Shown one piece after another: positions 1 through 6,635 of a stretch of 24,374 bases of DNA. Below the pieces are notes generated by a model that searched no databases, had not been told where the DNA came from, and was given only the letters and a program-made list of their open reading frames with translations. Every line of letters begins with the position of its first letter. Position 1 is the first letter of the stretch. Both the position numbers and the translations under genes were made by a program. Source of the DNA: an uncultured Synechococcus sp. (lineage in GTDB: Bacteria; Cyanobacteriota; Cyanobacteriia; PCC-6307; Cyanobiaceae); assembly GCA_937930135.1 (NCBI GenBank), contig CALGVO010000154.1, positions 1-24,374 on the forward strand, written 5' to 3'.

Positions 1-201
1 CGAGCTGCGCCCCAGCGCCGAAGCGAATTAAGCAGAAGTACTCATCAGCGCTGGCTCCATGGCGGCCTGGATCGGATCGGTGGCGCTCACCGACGACTTG
101 GCGGTGAAGACGTGAGCAGGCAGCCACTGGCGCAGAGCACTGCAGCGCTGGCAAGGGAACGCACGCAGACTGGCATCAGCCCAGAGTCCAGGCGACGCTT
201 T
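1..201. other. Left edge without a supportable gene
   Basis: All plus frames were read. One frame stays open from the edge to a TAA at 29-31 and could be the last nine codons of a gene starting outside the window, but nothing identifies it. A short ATG ORF (59-115, 18 codons) and a longer one (112-324) do not resemble a known family, and the second runs antisense into the DUF3288 gene. Confidence 0.4.
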
Positions 202-513
202 TCAGATCCCGTCCTGTTCCTGCACATCGGCGCCGGATCCCACCTCGCTGGAGGCAGCCTGGCCAGGCCTCCAGCCGCTGGCCCAGATCTCGTGGCAGCG
301 GAGATTGAGCTCCTCGCGCTGTAATGACCAGAGCGTGAGGCAACGCTCCAGGTCATCCCTGATGTCCTGGGCACCCGGAAAATCCTCGTAGCGAATCAGC
401 AACATCGCAGCGCGGGTGAGTTGCTCCGGCCCCGGGTCACCGGTGTGACCGAGGAGTGCATCCACCGTGTCCCGATCGGTGCGGTAAAGGGGATGGACCT
501 GTTCGTCGCTCAT
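202..513 (-). CDS. DUF3288 family protein
   Basis: A 103-residue protein. The stretch from about residue 6 to 80 matches my memory of the cyanobacterial DUF3288 family: HPLYRTDRDTVDALL near the start, then LLIRYEDFPGAQDIRDDL (about residues 38-55) and a final helix with LNLRCHEIWASG. The family has no established biochemical function. The start is the ATG at 513; the frame is open further upstream, but that part runs through the intergenic region and does not look like protein. The last 20 or so residues (polar, Ser/Gly/Asp/Gln) extend past the usual family end. No good Shine-Dalgarno is seen. The gene is divergent from the TerB-like gene, so the 147 bp between them probably hold both promoters. 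Confidence 0.8.
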   Translation of the reverse strand: MSDEQVHPLYRTDRDTVDALLGHTGDPGPEQLTRAAMLLIRYEDFPGAQDIRDDLERCLTLWSLQREELNLRCHEIWASGWRPGQAASSEVGSGADVQEQDGI

Positions 514-624
514 CGGTGTTGGGGCTTGCCAGTGCAAAGACTCTGCAGCAATCGCTCCAGAACCGCAGTTGCTCTGGTGGGCTCTTCTGTGGCAATGGGC
601 ACACCAGCTGAGTCTGACCATGGG

Positions 625-655
625 CCAGAACAGGACCACCGTGCTCAGGTTCTGG
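625..655. repeat. Inverted repeat just upstream of the TerB-like gene
   Basis: CCAGAAC (625-631) and GTTCTGG (649-655) form a perfect 7-bp inverted repeat around a 17-nt spacer, ending 5 nt before the ATG at 661. The same word with one more base, CCAGAACC, is also at 557-564. It could be an operator or a leader hairpin that hides the start; no function is established. Confidence 0.35.
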
Positions 656-660
656 TTCCC

Positions 661-1062
661 ATGGATAGCTCCAAAGCATTCGCCGCCATCGCCCTGGCCG
701 CTGTGTCCTGGGATGGAACGCTCACGCAGGCAGGCTCTCGCAGCTTGCGTCACGCACTCGACTATCGCCAACCCTTTTCCACCTATCCCGCAGACAAGAT
801 GGTGAGCCTGATGGATGAGTTGCTGCAGGCGCTCAGACAACAGGGTGCGCAACGTCTGATGGTGACAGCTTCAGAAGCCCTCAATCCGCAGCAACGACGC
901 ACGGCCTACGCGATGGCAGCGGAGATCATGCGCTCCGATGGTCCCTATCAGGATGATGAGTTGAACATCCTCAGCAATCTCGCCGAGGTCCTGATGGTGG
1001 ATGCACGGCTCACCAACGAGATCCAAAGCACCATGAACCTGTTGCATGGCGACCTGGGGTGA
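661..1062 (+). CDS. TerB-like (tellurite resistance TerB family) protein
   Basis: A 133-residue, mainly helical acidic protein. The opening AFAAIALAAVSWDGTLTQAG and the later LNPQQRRTAYAMAAEIMRSD followed by DELNILSNLAEVL have the TerB-fold pattern: paired helical repeats, each with a D-G or D-x-E metal-site-like turn (DG at 18-19, SDG at 92-94, DDE at 98-100). Cyanobacterial TerB-like proteins of this size are common; despite the family name, a role in tellurite resistance is not shown for them. The start is ATG 661; the open frame further upstream overlaps the divergent DUF3288 gene and lacks TerB character. The gene stands alone on this strand and converges with cyAbrB across a terminator. 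Confidence 0.75.
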   Translation: MDSSKAFAAIALAAVSWDGTLTQAGSRSLRHALDYRQPFSTYPADKMVSLMDELLQALRQQGAQRLMVTASEALNPQQRRTAYAMAAEIMRSDGPYQDDELNILSNLAEVLMVDARLTNEIQSTMNLLHGDLG

Positions 1063-1072
1063 GTCACGTCAT

Positions 1073-1111
1073 AAAAAGACCCCGGTCAGCCTGGAAGGTT
1101 AACCGGGAGTC
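1073..1111 (-). terminator. Rho-independent terminator of cyAbrB
   Basis: Read on the minus strand, an arm at 1111-1102 pairs with 1086-1078: six pairs ACCGGG/CCCGGT plus GTC/GAC with one bulged A at 1108. The stem is followed by five T residues (AAAAA at 1073-1077 on the plus strand). It lies about 30 nt past the cyAbrB stop. It has little T-rich sequence in the plus direction, so it serves cyAbrB mainly, but the hairpin could also limit readthrough from the TerB-like gene. Confidence 0.75.
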
Positions 1112-1141
1112 TGTGGGGATTCAGATCTGAAGGTTGACGCT

Positions 1142-1546
1142 TCAGGCTGCGCTCACCACGTCACCGACATCGCCTTCGTTGCCATCCTCATCCACGGCAC
1201 CCATGGGGATCAGCTTGATCTGTTTGCGGCCCAGCTTGATTTCGAACTCATCGCCGGGTTCGAGATCGAGCATGACCGTGTAGGCCTTGCCGATCAGCAG
1301 ATTGCCGTTGCCCTGCACCTTGGCGATATAGCTGAGTTTGCGACCCCCTTTGCCGATGCCCTTGCTGGGAGCATCACCGAGGCTGACGCCTTTGGCCTCC
1401 AGGAGGGCTTCGTAGAAAGCAGTGAAATTCAGGCGCTCACCGCCGTCCTTTTTGGTGCTCACATAGCCGCAGGCGCGCACGAGATCCGATTTGGACACGT
1501 CGCTGAGTTCCTTGACCTTGGTGAGCAGATCAGATCCGGTGAGCAT
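1142..1546 (-). CDS. cyAbrB-type transcriptional regulator
   Basis: A 134-residue protein of the cyanobacterial AbrB-like family. The AbrB DNA-binding region sits in the C-terminal half (about residues 74-114: VQGNGNLLIGKAYT, then LEPGDEFEIKLGRKQI), which is typical of cyAbrB and unlike Bacillus AbrB, where it is N-terminal. The N-terminal part (LLTKVKELSDVSKSDLVRACGY) is the family's own helical domain. cyAbrB proteins are global regulators of carbon/nitrogen balance and related genes in other cyanobacteria. I cannot assign the cyAbrB1 or cyAbrB2 clade. The start is ATG 1546; upstream sequence shows no clear ribosome site. A perfect palindrome at 1561-1579 lies 14 nt before the start, suggesting autoregulation. 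Acidic C-terminal tail. Confidence 0.9.
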   Translation of the reverse strand: MLTGSDLLTKVKELSDVSKSDLVRACGYVSTKKDGGERLNFTAFYEALLEAKGVSLGDAPSKGIGKGGRKLSYIAKVQGNGNLLIGKAYTVMLDLEPGDEFEIKLGRKQIKLIPMGAVDEDGNEGDVGDVVSAA

Positions 1547-1560
1547 GGCAACAGGTGGGT

Positions 1561-1579
1561 TGTTATGTGCAACATAACA
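1561..1579. promoter_or_regulatory. Perfect palindrome upstream of cyAbrB
   Basis: TGTTATGT (1561-1568) and ACATAACA (1572-1579) are exact reverse complements separated by GCA. The element is AT-rich in GC-rich surroundings and ends 14 nt before the cyAbrB start codon on the minus strand. That position fits an operator over the promoter or early leader. It does not fit the NtcA consensus GTA-N8-TAC or the cyanobacterial LexA site, so the binding protein is unknown; autoregulation is a guess. Confidence 0.55.
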
Positions 1580-1802
1580 GACAATCGCGCCGCTGCCGAT
1601 GCAAGGAACAAGCTCTGAACGACGCAGTCTTGGTCGATCGAGTTGGCCCTTTTGGATGCAGGCGGCGCCGGACGCTGCGATCGCTGCTTGCTGATCTGGA
1701 GCAGGCGCAGGCGTTGCGCGATCCGATCAGATCCCGAAAACAGCCTGAAATCTGAGCCACTCCGCAGTGCTGCGCGGCATGGTGCAGAGATCGCAGACTG
1801 CC

Positions 1803-1997
1803 ATGTTCACGATCGAGCGGATGTCGCCAGCGGGCTGGACGGCAGAAATCGAATGCAAGACCGAATTTCGCGCCTTCCTGAATGCCCGCACCAAGTGCAT
1901 GGCCACCGGCCAGGTCTATCGCGTGATCACCGGGGATGGTGATGTGGCTTGCGTGATCACGCTGGAGGAGTGCAGACGCCAATGTCAGGCCCGTTGA
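1803..1997 (+). CDS. Small hypothetical protein (64 aa)
   Basis: An ORF of 64 residues beginning MFTIERMSPAGWTAEIEC, containing four Cys residues (18, 32, 50, 57 and, near the end, 61 make five in all) and ending with VITLEECRRQCQAR. Composition is protein-like, with balanced charge and hydrophobic alternation, and the strand pattern in VYRVITGDGDVACVITLEE suggests a small beta fold. I recognise no family. An in-frame ATG at 1767 would add 12 residues. A weak purine stretch (AGAGA) lies about 14 nt upstream of 1803. There is no partner gene nearby. It could also be a chance ORF. Confidence 0.5.
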   Translation: MFTIERMSPAGWTAEIECKTEFRAFLNARTKCMATGQVYRVITGDGDVACVITLEECRRQCQAR

Positions 1998-2648
1998 TGC
2001 GTGATCATGCCCATCGCTGCCCTGGCATTTCCGCGCACTTAGCACCTATCTGTTCAACAGCCTCAGATGGGAGTGGAGTTCACGCTCCAGGCATGTCGGC
2101 ATGTTCTGGTTCTAGCGGTTCCTTCTGGTGCAGGCGTATGGCGCTGCTCTGCGTCGAGCATCGACCATGCGCGCAGCCTCAGCGCCGCTGATGTTGAAGA
2201 ACGGAACGTTCTGGTTTTTTGGTGTTCAGGCGGGTTGGCTGGCTTTCGGATCCCCTGCTGACAGTGATCGCCTGAGCGCCGAGCAGCCACGCCCCGGGCG
2301 CCGTGTTCTGGATATGGGACACAGGGTTGAACGGCATGGCCACCAGCTTCTTTGAAGGCACGATCACCCTGGTGTTCAAATGCGTCGAAGTTGAGGGCAC
2401 CTATCGGAGCGGAGTGGTGTGAAGCATCCGGTCGACCAGGGGATCATTCAGGCGTTCAGCGTGTCATCGACACCATCACTCTCTGCAGTTGCACACCTTT
2501 CTCATTCTTGTGACGCCCTCGTATCAACCGGATGGCGGCGCGGTGGGCTGGTGGGGACAGCCAGGACCCTGCCACTGTGTTTGGTTTGGCTGATCACAAC
2601 CATCAGGGCATTGATCCCCGCTGCTGGCCCTCGTGCTGAGGCGGAACC
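1998..2648. other. Gene-poor region of about 650 bp
   Basis: No ORF here has a recognisable product. Three short plus-strand ORFs were considered: 2067-2261 (64 aa), 2128-2355 (75 aa) and 2336-2422 (28 aa, starting MATSFFEGTITLVFKCVEV). They overlap in different frames, and none shows the strong G/C third-position bias of the neighbouring genes. I see no tRNA, no terminator with a T-run and no long repeat. It may hold decayed coding sequence or a small RNA. Confidence 0.4.
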
Positions 2649-2942
2649 TCAGCGCATCTCGATGGCGTTGAGGCGTTCCCGGAAGGAACGTTGGGTGTCG
2701 TTGGCTTGGTTCGACAGCAAGGCGTCGTTCGGGGCTGATTCCAAAGCGTTAGGGCGACGGTGCCCGCGGACCGACTGGCCTCGGTGGGGCATCGCCTTCA
2801 GAGACAGTTCCTGGGTTTTGGGATCCCGGTTGAGGGGCTGATTTTTCAGTTCACTGCGCACCTGGTTGAGCAGGCGGTAGTGGCCGGTGCTGCTGAATTT
2901 GCGGAGCAGGGCCTGATCCCAGACCATGGAGCGTTTCATCAT
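2649..2942 (-). CDS. Conserved-looking small basic protein
   Basis: A 97-residue protein. The N-terminus (KRSMVWDQALLRKFSSTGHY, then RLLNQVRSELKNQPL) is well formed and basic, and the C-terminus (SFRERLNAIEMR) looks like a second conserved block, joined by a low-complexity polar middle. I believe similar proteins occur in other picocyanobacteria, but I know no function. Two ATG codons follow each other (2942 and 2939). A good -10 element lies only 6 nt upstream, so the transcript may begin at or next to the start codon. The gene is divergent from the peroxiredoxin gene. Confidence 0.7.
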   Translation of the reverse strand: MMKRSMVWDQALLRKFSSTGHYRLLNQVRSELKNQPLNRDPKTQELSLKAMPHRGQSVRGHRRPNALESAPNDALLSNQANDTQRSFRERLNAIEMR

Positions 2943-2948
2943 GGTTTG

Positions 2949-2954
2949 ATTGTA
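2949..2954 (-). promoter_or_regulatory. -10 element of the small basic protein gene
   Basis: TACAAT on the minus strand, one mismatch from TATAAT, 6 nt before the first ATG at 2942. No matching -35 is visible 16-18 bp upstream. If used, transcription would start about at the initiation codon, giving a leaderless mRNA. Confidence 0.4.
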
Positions 2955-3015
2955 ATGCTGCCTTCCGTCCTGCCGTACACCAAGTGGCCGCGGCGGCGCG
3001 GCCGACCGTGATAAA

Positions 3016-3053
3016 TTGTCAGAAGCAACTGGAAGTCGTATCGACTTCGACTT
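3016..3053 (+). promoter_or_regulatory. Candidate peroxiredoxin promoter with overlapping dyad
   Basis: TTGTCA (3016-3021, one mismatch from TTGACA) is followed after 17 bp by TATCGA (3039-3044, a weak -10). The -10 is overlapped by a perfect inverted repeat AAGTCG-TAT-CGACTT (3033-3047), and CGACTT is repeated directly at 3048-3053. This arrangement fits an operator over a promoter; the regulator is unknown. Confidence 0.35.
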
Positions 3054-3104
3054 GGTTTCGATTCAGTCCTGGCGCTCCTGTTGCTGCACCTTCGCCCCTT
3101 CATC

Positions 3105-3707
3105 ATGACCGCCAACGGCTGCCTGCGTGTGGGCCAACAGGCCCCTGACTTCACCGCCACCGCAGTGGTTGACCAGGAGTTCAAGGAGATCTCCCTGTCT
3201 CAGTACCGCGGCAAGTATGTGGTGCTGTTCTTCTACCCCCTCGATTTCACCTTCGTTTGCCCGACGGAAATCACCGCCTTCAGCGATCGCTACGCTGATT
3301 TCTCGAGCAAGAACACCGAAGTTCTGGGCGTGTCGGTGGACAGTCAGTTCAGCCACCTCGCCTGGATCCAGACCCCCCGCAACCAGGGTGGTCTGGGAGA
3401 CATCGCCTATCCCCTCGTCGCCGACCTCAAGAAGGAGATCGCCAGCGCTTACAACGTGCTCGATGAAGAGGAAGGCGTCGCCCTCCGCGGTCTGTTCATC
3501 ATCGATCCCGAAGGCGTGATCATGCACGCCACCATCAACAACCTCCCTGTGGGCCGCAATGTTGATGAGACCCTGCGCGTGCTCCAGGCCTTCCAGTATG
3601 TGCAATCGCACCCCGATGAGGTCTGCCCCGCCAACTGGACTCCTGGCGAGAAGACCATGAAGCCCGATCCCGTGGGTTCCAAGGAGTTCTTCGCAGCTGT
3701 CAACTGA
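3105..3707 (+). CDS. Typical 2-Cys peroxiredoxin
   Basis: A 200-residue thiol peroxidase of the AhpC/Prx1 family that reduces hydrogen peroxide and alkyl hydroperoxides, usually with thioredoxin as reductant. Visible features: YPLDFTFVCPTE with the peroxidatic Cys52; Arg129 in the ALRGLF stretch; and EVCPANW with the resolving Cys174. GGLG is at 95-98 and there is a C-terminal aromatic pair (Phe195-Phe196). In this family GGLG plus a C-terminal YF motif mark enzymes that are inactivated by over-oxidation; here the pair is FF, so sensitivity is uncertain. The start ATG 3105 matches the usual family N-terminus; an in-frame upstream start at 3081 adds only eight unconserved residues. In cyanobacteria this enzyme protects the photosynthetic apparatus. 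Monocistronic: its own promoter region and a strong terminator. Confidence 0.95.
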   Translation: MTANGCLRVGQQAPDFTATAVVDQEFKEISLSQYRGKYVVLFFYPLDFTFVCPTEITAFSDRYADFSSKNTEVLGVSVDSQFSHLAWIQTPRNQGGLGDIAYPLVADLKKEIASAYNVLDEEEGVALRGLFIIDPEGVIMHATINNLPVGRNVDETLRVLQAFQYVQSHPDEVCPANWTPGEKTMKPDPVGSKEFFAAVN

Positions 3708-3746
3708 TTGACGCCTGCATGGCCTCTTGATTTCTGAAGCACTGCA

Positions 3747-3770
3747 GCCGCCCCACGGGGCGGCTTTTTT
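3747..3770 (+). terminator. Rho-independent terminator of the peroxiredoxin gene
   Basis: GCCGCCC (3747-3753) pairs with GGGCGGC (3758-3764) across the loop CACG, followed by six T (3765-3770). It begins 39 nt after the peroxiredoxin stop. The last T is also the last base of the convergent UPF0182 gene, so the two transcripts meet here. Confidence 0.9.
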
Positions 3771-6622
3771 CATGAGCGCGACAGCTCCTGCACCAGAGCC
3801 CCTTCCACCCGACCAGTCATCAGGGCATTCAGACCTTCGATCAGATTCGCGGCCATCGCCACACGACTGCCATCACTCACCACCACCCGGGTCAGCGTCG
3901 GCAGGCCGCCACGACGGGCCCGCAGATACACCGGCTCCACATACAACAGGGCATTCCCCAGGGGGACCACCAGAAGATTGCCCTGCACCACTTCCGATCC
4001 GGCCCGATCCCACAAACCGAACTGCTGGCTGATCGCGGGATTCTGATTGATCAGGGCCTGGATCTGTTCCGGACCGAAGATCGGCACGTTGGAGGGGAAG
4101 CGCAGCAACACCAGTTCGCCGTAGTGCTCGTCATCGCTACGGGCCGCCAGCCAGGCTGAAAGATTCGGCCTAGCCAGTGGGGTGAGCGGCTGCAACAACA
4201 GGAATTCCGACGCTTCATTCGCCCTCAGTTGGGCTGTGATGTGATACGGAGCCACAGGAATCTGCTGCGTGCCATAGAGCTCCAGCGGCACCTGCCACAC
4301 GTCATCGCCGCTGTAAAAGATGCGCGGATCGGTGACGTGAAATCGAAGAAGTTGCTGCACCTGCAGCTCAAACAGACTCGGCGGCACCATCAGATGCTGT
4401 CGCAAGGTGCCCGGCAGAGCGCTGATCGGTTCAAACAGCTGGGGAAAGAGGCGCTGCCAACCCCGCACGATCGGGTCGTTGGGTTCCTGCACGTAGAGGT
4501 GCACGCTGCCGTTGTAGGCATCCACGACCGCTTTCACCGCATTGCGTGCGTAACGCAGCGGCCGGCCATCGGGAAGATTCGAGGCGTAGGGATAAGTGTT
4601 CGACGTGGTGAAGCCATCGACAATCCAATATTGATGTTGCTTGCTGTCGTATCCGCTTGTCTCCGCCGGGATCGGCACCGACACCAGATAGGGCTCTCCC
4701 CAGAGCTGCAGAAAGGGCGCCAGGGCCTTCACCCTGCTTTTCACATCCCGGCGCAGCAACAGCCTCGATTCCGAGGTCAAGGAGCCGGTGTTCAGCAGGC
4801 GCGGTTCCTTCAGATACACCGCTGCTGCGACGCGATCCAGGCCGGTGCGCAGGGGCACCCCTGCGGCTCCGGAGTAGTGGTTGTAGATGTTGCGATCGCC
4901 TTCGGGAAAATCAAATTCCTCCACCGTGGTCGGTGCCACGGCATAGGGCGATGGCAACAGACCGAAATAGAGCGCGGCCTGGCCGATCGGCACATGCTCT
5001 TTCACATCGGCGGCGCTGATCTGCAGGGCAGGGTTGCCTTCGATCCGGGTCGAGAGGCCCAGATCGCTGATGAAATACTCCGGCAGGCCATCGGCGGCAC
5101 GGGTGTTCACCGGGCTCATCGTGAAGCCGAAGCCATGGGTGAACACGAAATGGCGGTTCAGCCAGGTGCGGGAGCGATCGGGCAGGGAGGCCTGATCCAG
5201 CTCCCGGGCCGCCAGGATCACCTGCTGGCGGCTGTTGGTGTCGTTCTGGAGTTGATAGCGATCCACCGCCGCGTTGGAAAAGCGGTAGTACACCCGCAAC
5301 TGCTGCAACTGGCGGTTGGTGGCCAGCAGCGGCTGGCTGTCCCAGAGGCGGATGTTGCGCAGGGTGCTCGCCCCTTTCTCCAGGTCGGCCGGTTGCAATC
5401 GCGAGGAGGGATTGATCTCCCGGCTGCTGATCGCGTCGAGTTGAAAGGCCCGCCGGGTGGCAGCAATCGCCCGTTCCAGATAGGGCGTTTCCAGCATCAG
5501 TTCCCGCGGCTTCACGATCAGCCACTGCATCGGTGGCACCAGCAACAGTTCCGCTAACAGCGCCAGCGCCGCCACGGTTGCCACGATCAGGCGCAGGCGC
5601 CGGCGCCGGATCGCACCCGGGATCGGCACCACCAGAACCGTCAACAGGGCAAAGGCGATCGCTGCCAGTTGCCGCAGGGGCAGCACGAGATGCACATCGA
5701 GCCAGCCGGCGCCAGCCACCACGCCATCCTGCGACCAGAGCAACTGATGGCGTGACAGCCAGAGCAGGGCTGCGAACAACAGGCACACCAGGGCGAGCAG
5801 GGGGCGCAGGCGTTGCCGTTCGGCCCGGTTGAGGCCTGGAAAGGCCCAATCCGTCAGTCCGGGGATGCGGCTGAGACGGGCCCAGAGGCAGGTGCTGAGG
5901 GTGAGCAGCAGTTGGATCAGCAGCAGTTCCAGCCCGAGGGCGATCGCCGAGTAGCGTCCGAGGCCGAAGCTCACATCGGCGCCGAGCAGGGGGTCACGCT
6001 CGCCCAGGGATGGGATCGTCAGTGCCAGTGCCCAGAGCCCCCAGGCGCGCCCCGCCGTGACGCAGAGGCAGACGCTTCCGAGCCCATGGGCCAGCTGCAG
6101 GCCACCCTTCGGCCTGAGGCCCAGCCCCAGGCTCACACTCAGCAGCACCAGGGTCACCCCGGCCGGCCAGCCGGGGTGGATCGGCACGCTCCACCACTGA
6201 CTGAGTGCAAACGGATCGACCAGGGCCAGCCAGGTGAGCCGCAGCGCCATCGCCAGACTCGAGGCCGCCACCAACAGACAGGCGGCGAGGGCGAGTCCGT
6301 AGCGCCAGCCCTGCAGCGCCCACAGTTCCGGCGTCGTGGCCTGCGCGATGGCCTGTCTGGGGTGCGGTTCAGGCTTGGCGAGCCGCAACCAGCGCCTGCG
6401 CCACAGCAGCGTGGCAGCGGCGATCATGGCGGCGCCAGCGAAGGTGAGGGTCTGGAGCAGCCAGCGCAGAGCGAGCACGCTCTGCAACTGGAATTGGCCA
6501 AACCAGGCCCATTCGATCCGCAGCCGCAACAGCAGCCACATCACGAGCAGGGCCAGGGACGTCCATGCAACGACTCGCAGGGCTCCGATCCCCTGTCTGA
6601 TCAGCACCCGCCGGCCGCTCAA
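3770..6622 (-). CDS. UPF0182 family large membrane protein
   Basis: About 950 residues. The first ~370 hold seven to nine hydrophobic segments (for example WTSLALLVMWLLL near 20-32, LALAACLLVAASSLAMAL near 110-130 and LGLELLLIQLLLTL near 230). The rest is a large soluble domain, probably outside the cytoplasm, with blocks such as NTRAADGLPEYFISDLG and IYNHYSGAAGVPL that I associate with UPF0182 (PF03699). Length agrees with the family (about 900-1000). Function is unknown. The longest frame starts with TTG at 6622; GTG at 6607 is an alternative and would keep all membrane segments. The gene starts 13 nt after the ftsH stop, so the two are likely cotranscribed, which suggests, but does not prove, a link to membrane protein turnover. 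Confidence 0.9.
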   Translation of the reverse strand: MSGRRVLIRQGIGALRVVAWTSLALLVMWLLLRLRIEWAWFGQFQLQSVLALRWLLQTLTFAGAAMIAAATLLWRRRWLRLAKPEPHPRQAIAQATTPELWALQGWRYGLALAACLLVAASSLAMALRLTWLALVDPFALSQWWSVPIHPGWPAGVTLVLLSVSLGLGLRPKGGLQLAHGLGSVCLCVTAGRAWGLWALALTIPSLGERDPLLGADVSFGLGRYSAIALGLELLLIQLLLTLSTCLWARLSRIPGLTDWAFPGLNRAERQRLRPLLALVCLLFAALLWLSRHQLLWSQDGVVAGAGWLDVHLVLPLRQLAAIAFALLTVLVVPIPGAIRRRRLRLIVATVAALALLAELLLVPPMQWLIVKPRELMLETPYLERAIAATRRAFQLDAISSREINPSSRLQPADLEKGASTLRNIRLWDSQPLLATNRQLQQLRVYYRFSNAAVDRYQLQNDTNSRQQVILAARELDQASLPDRSRTWLNRHFVFTHGFGFTMSPVNTRAADGLPEYFISDLGLSTRIEGNPALQISAADVKEHVPIGQAALYFGLLPSPYAVAPTTVEEFDFPEGDRNIYNHYSGAAGVPLRTGLDRVAAAVYLKEPRLLNTGSLTSESRLLLRRDVKSRVKALAPFLQLWGEPYLVSVPIPAETSGYDSKQHQYWIVDGFTTSNTYPYASNLPDGRPLRYARNAVKAVVDAYNGSVHLYVQEPNDPIVRGWQRLFPQLFEPISALPGTLRQHLMVPPSLFELQVQQLLRFHVTDPRIFYSGDDVWQVPLELYGTQQIPVAPYHITAQLRANEASEFLLLQPLTPLARPNLSAWLAARSDDEHYGELVLLRFPSNVPIFGPEQIQALINQNPAISQQFGLWDRAGSEVVQGNLLVVPLGNALLYVEPVYLRARRGGLPTLTRVVVSDGSRVAMAANLIEGLNALMTGRVEGALVQELSRS

Positions 6623-6635
6623 TGACCTAGCTCAA

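Noticed and set aside
2419..2841. 140-codon plus-strand ORF
   Set aside because: Its second half is antisense to the small basic protein and its first half lacks coding bias or similarity.
2986..3003. GC-rich hairpin GGCCGCG/CGCGGCC as a terminator
   Set aside because: It lies between two divergent genes, has no T-run and no transcript to end; probably chance in GC-rich DNA.
4229..5557. 442-codon plus-strand ORF opposite the UPF0182 gene
   Set aside because: A shadow of the UPF0182 coding sequence; no recognisable domain.
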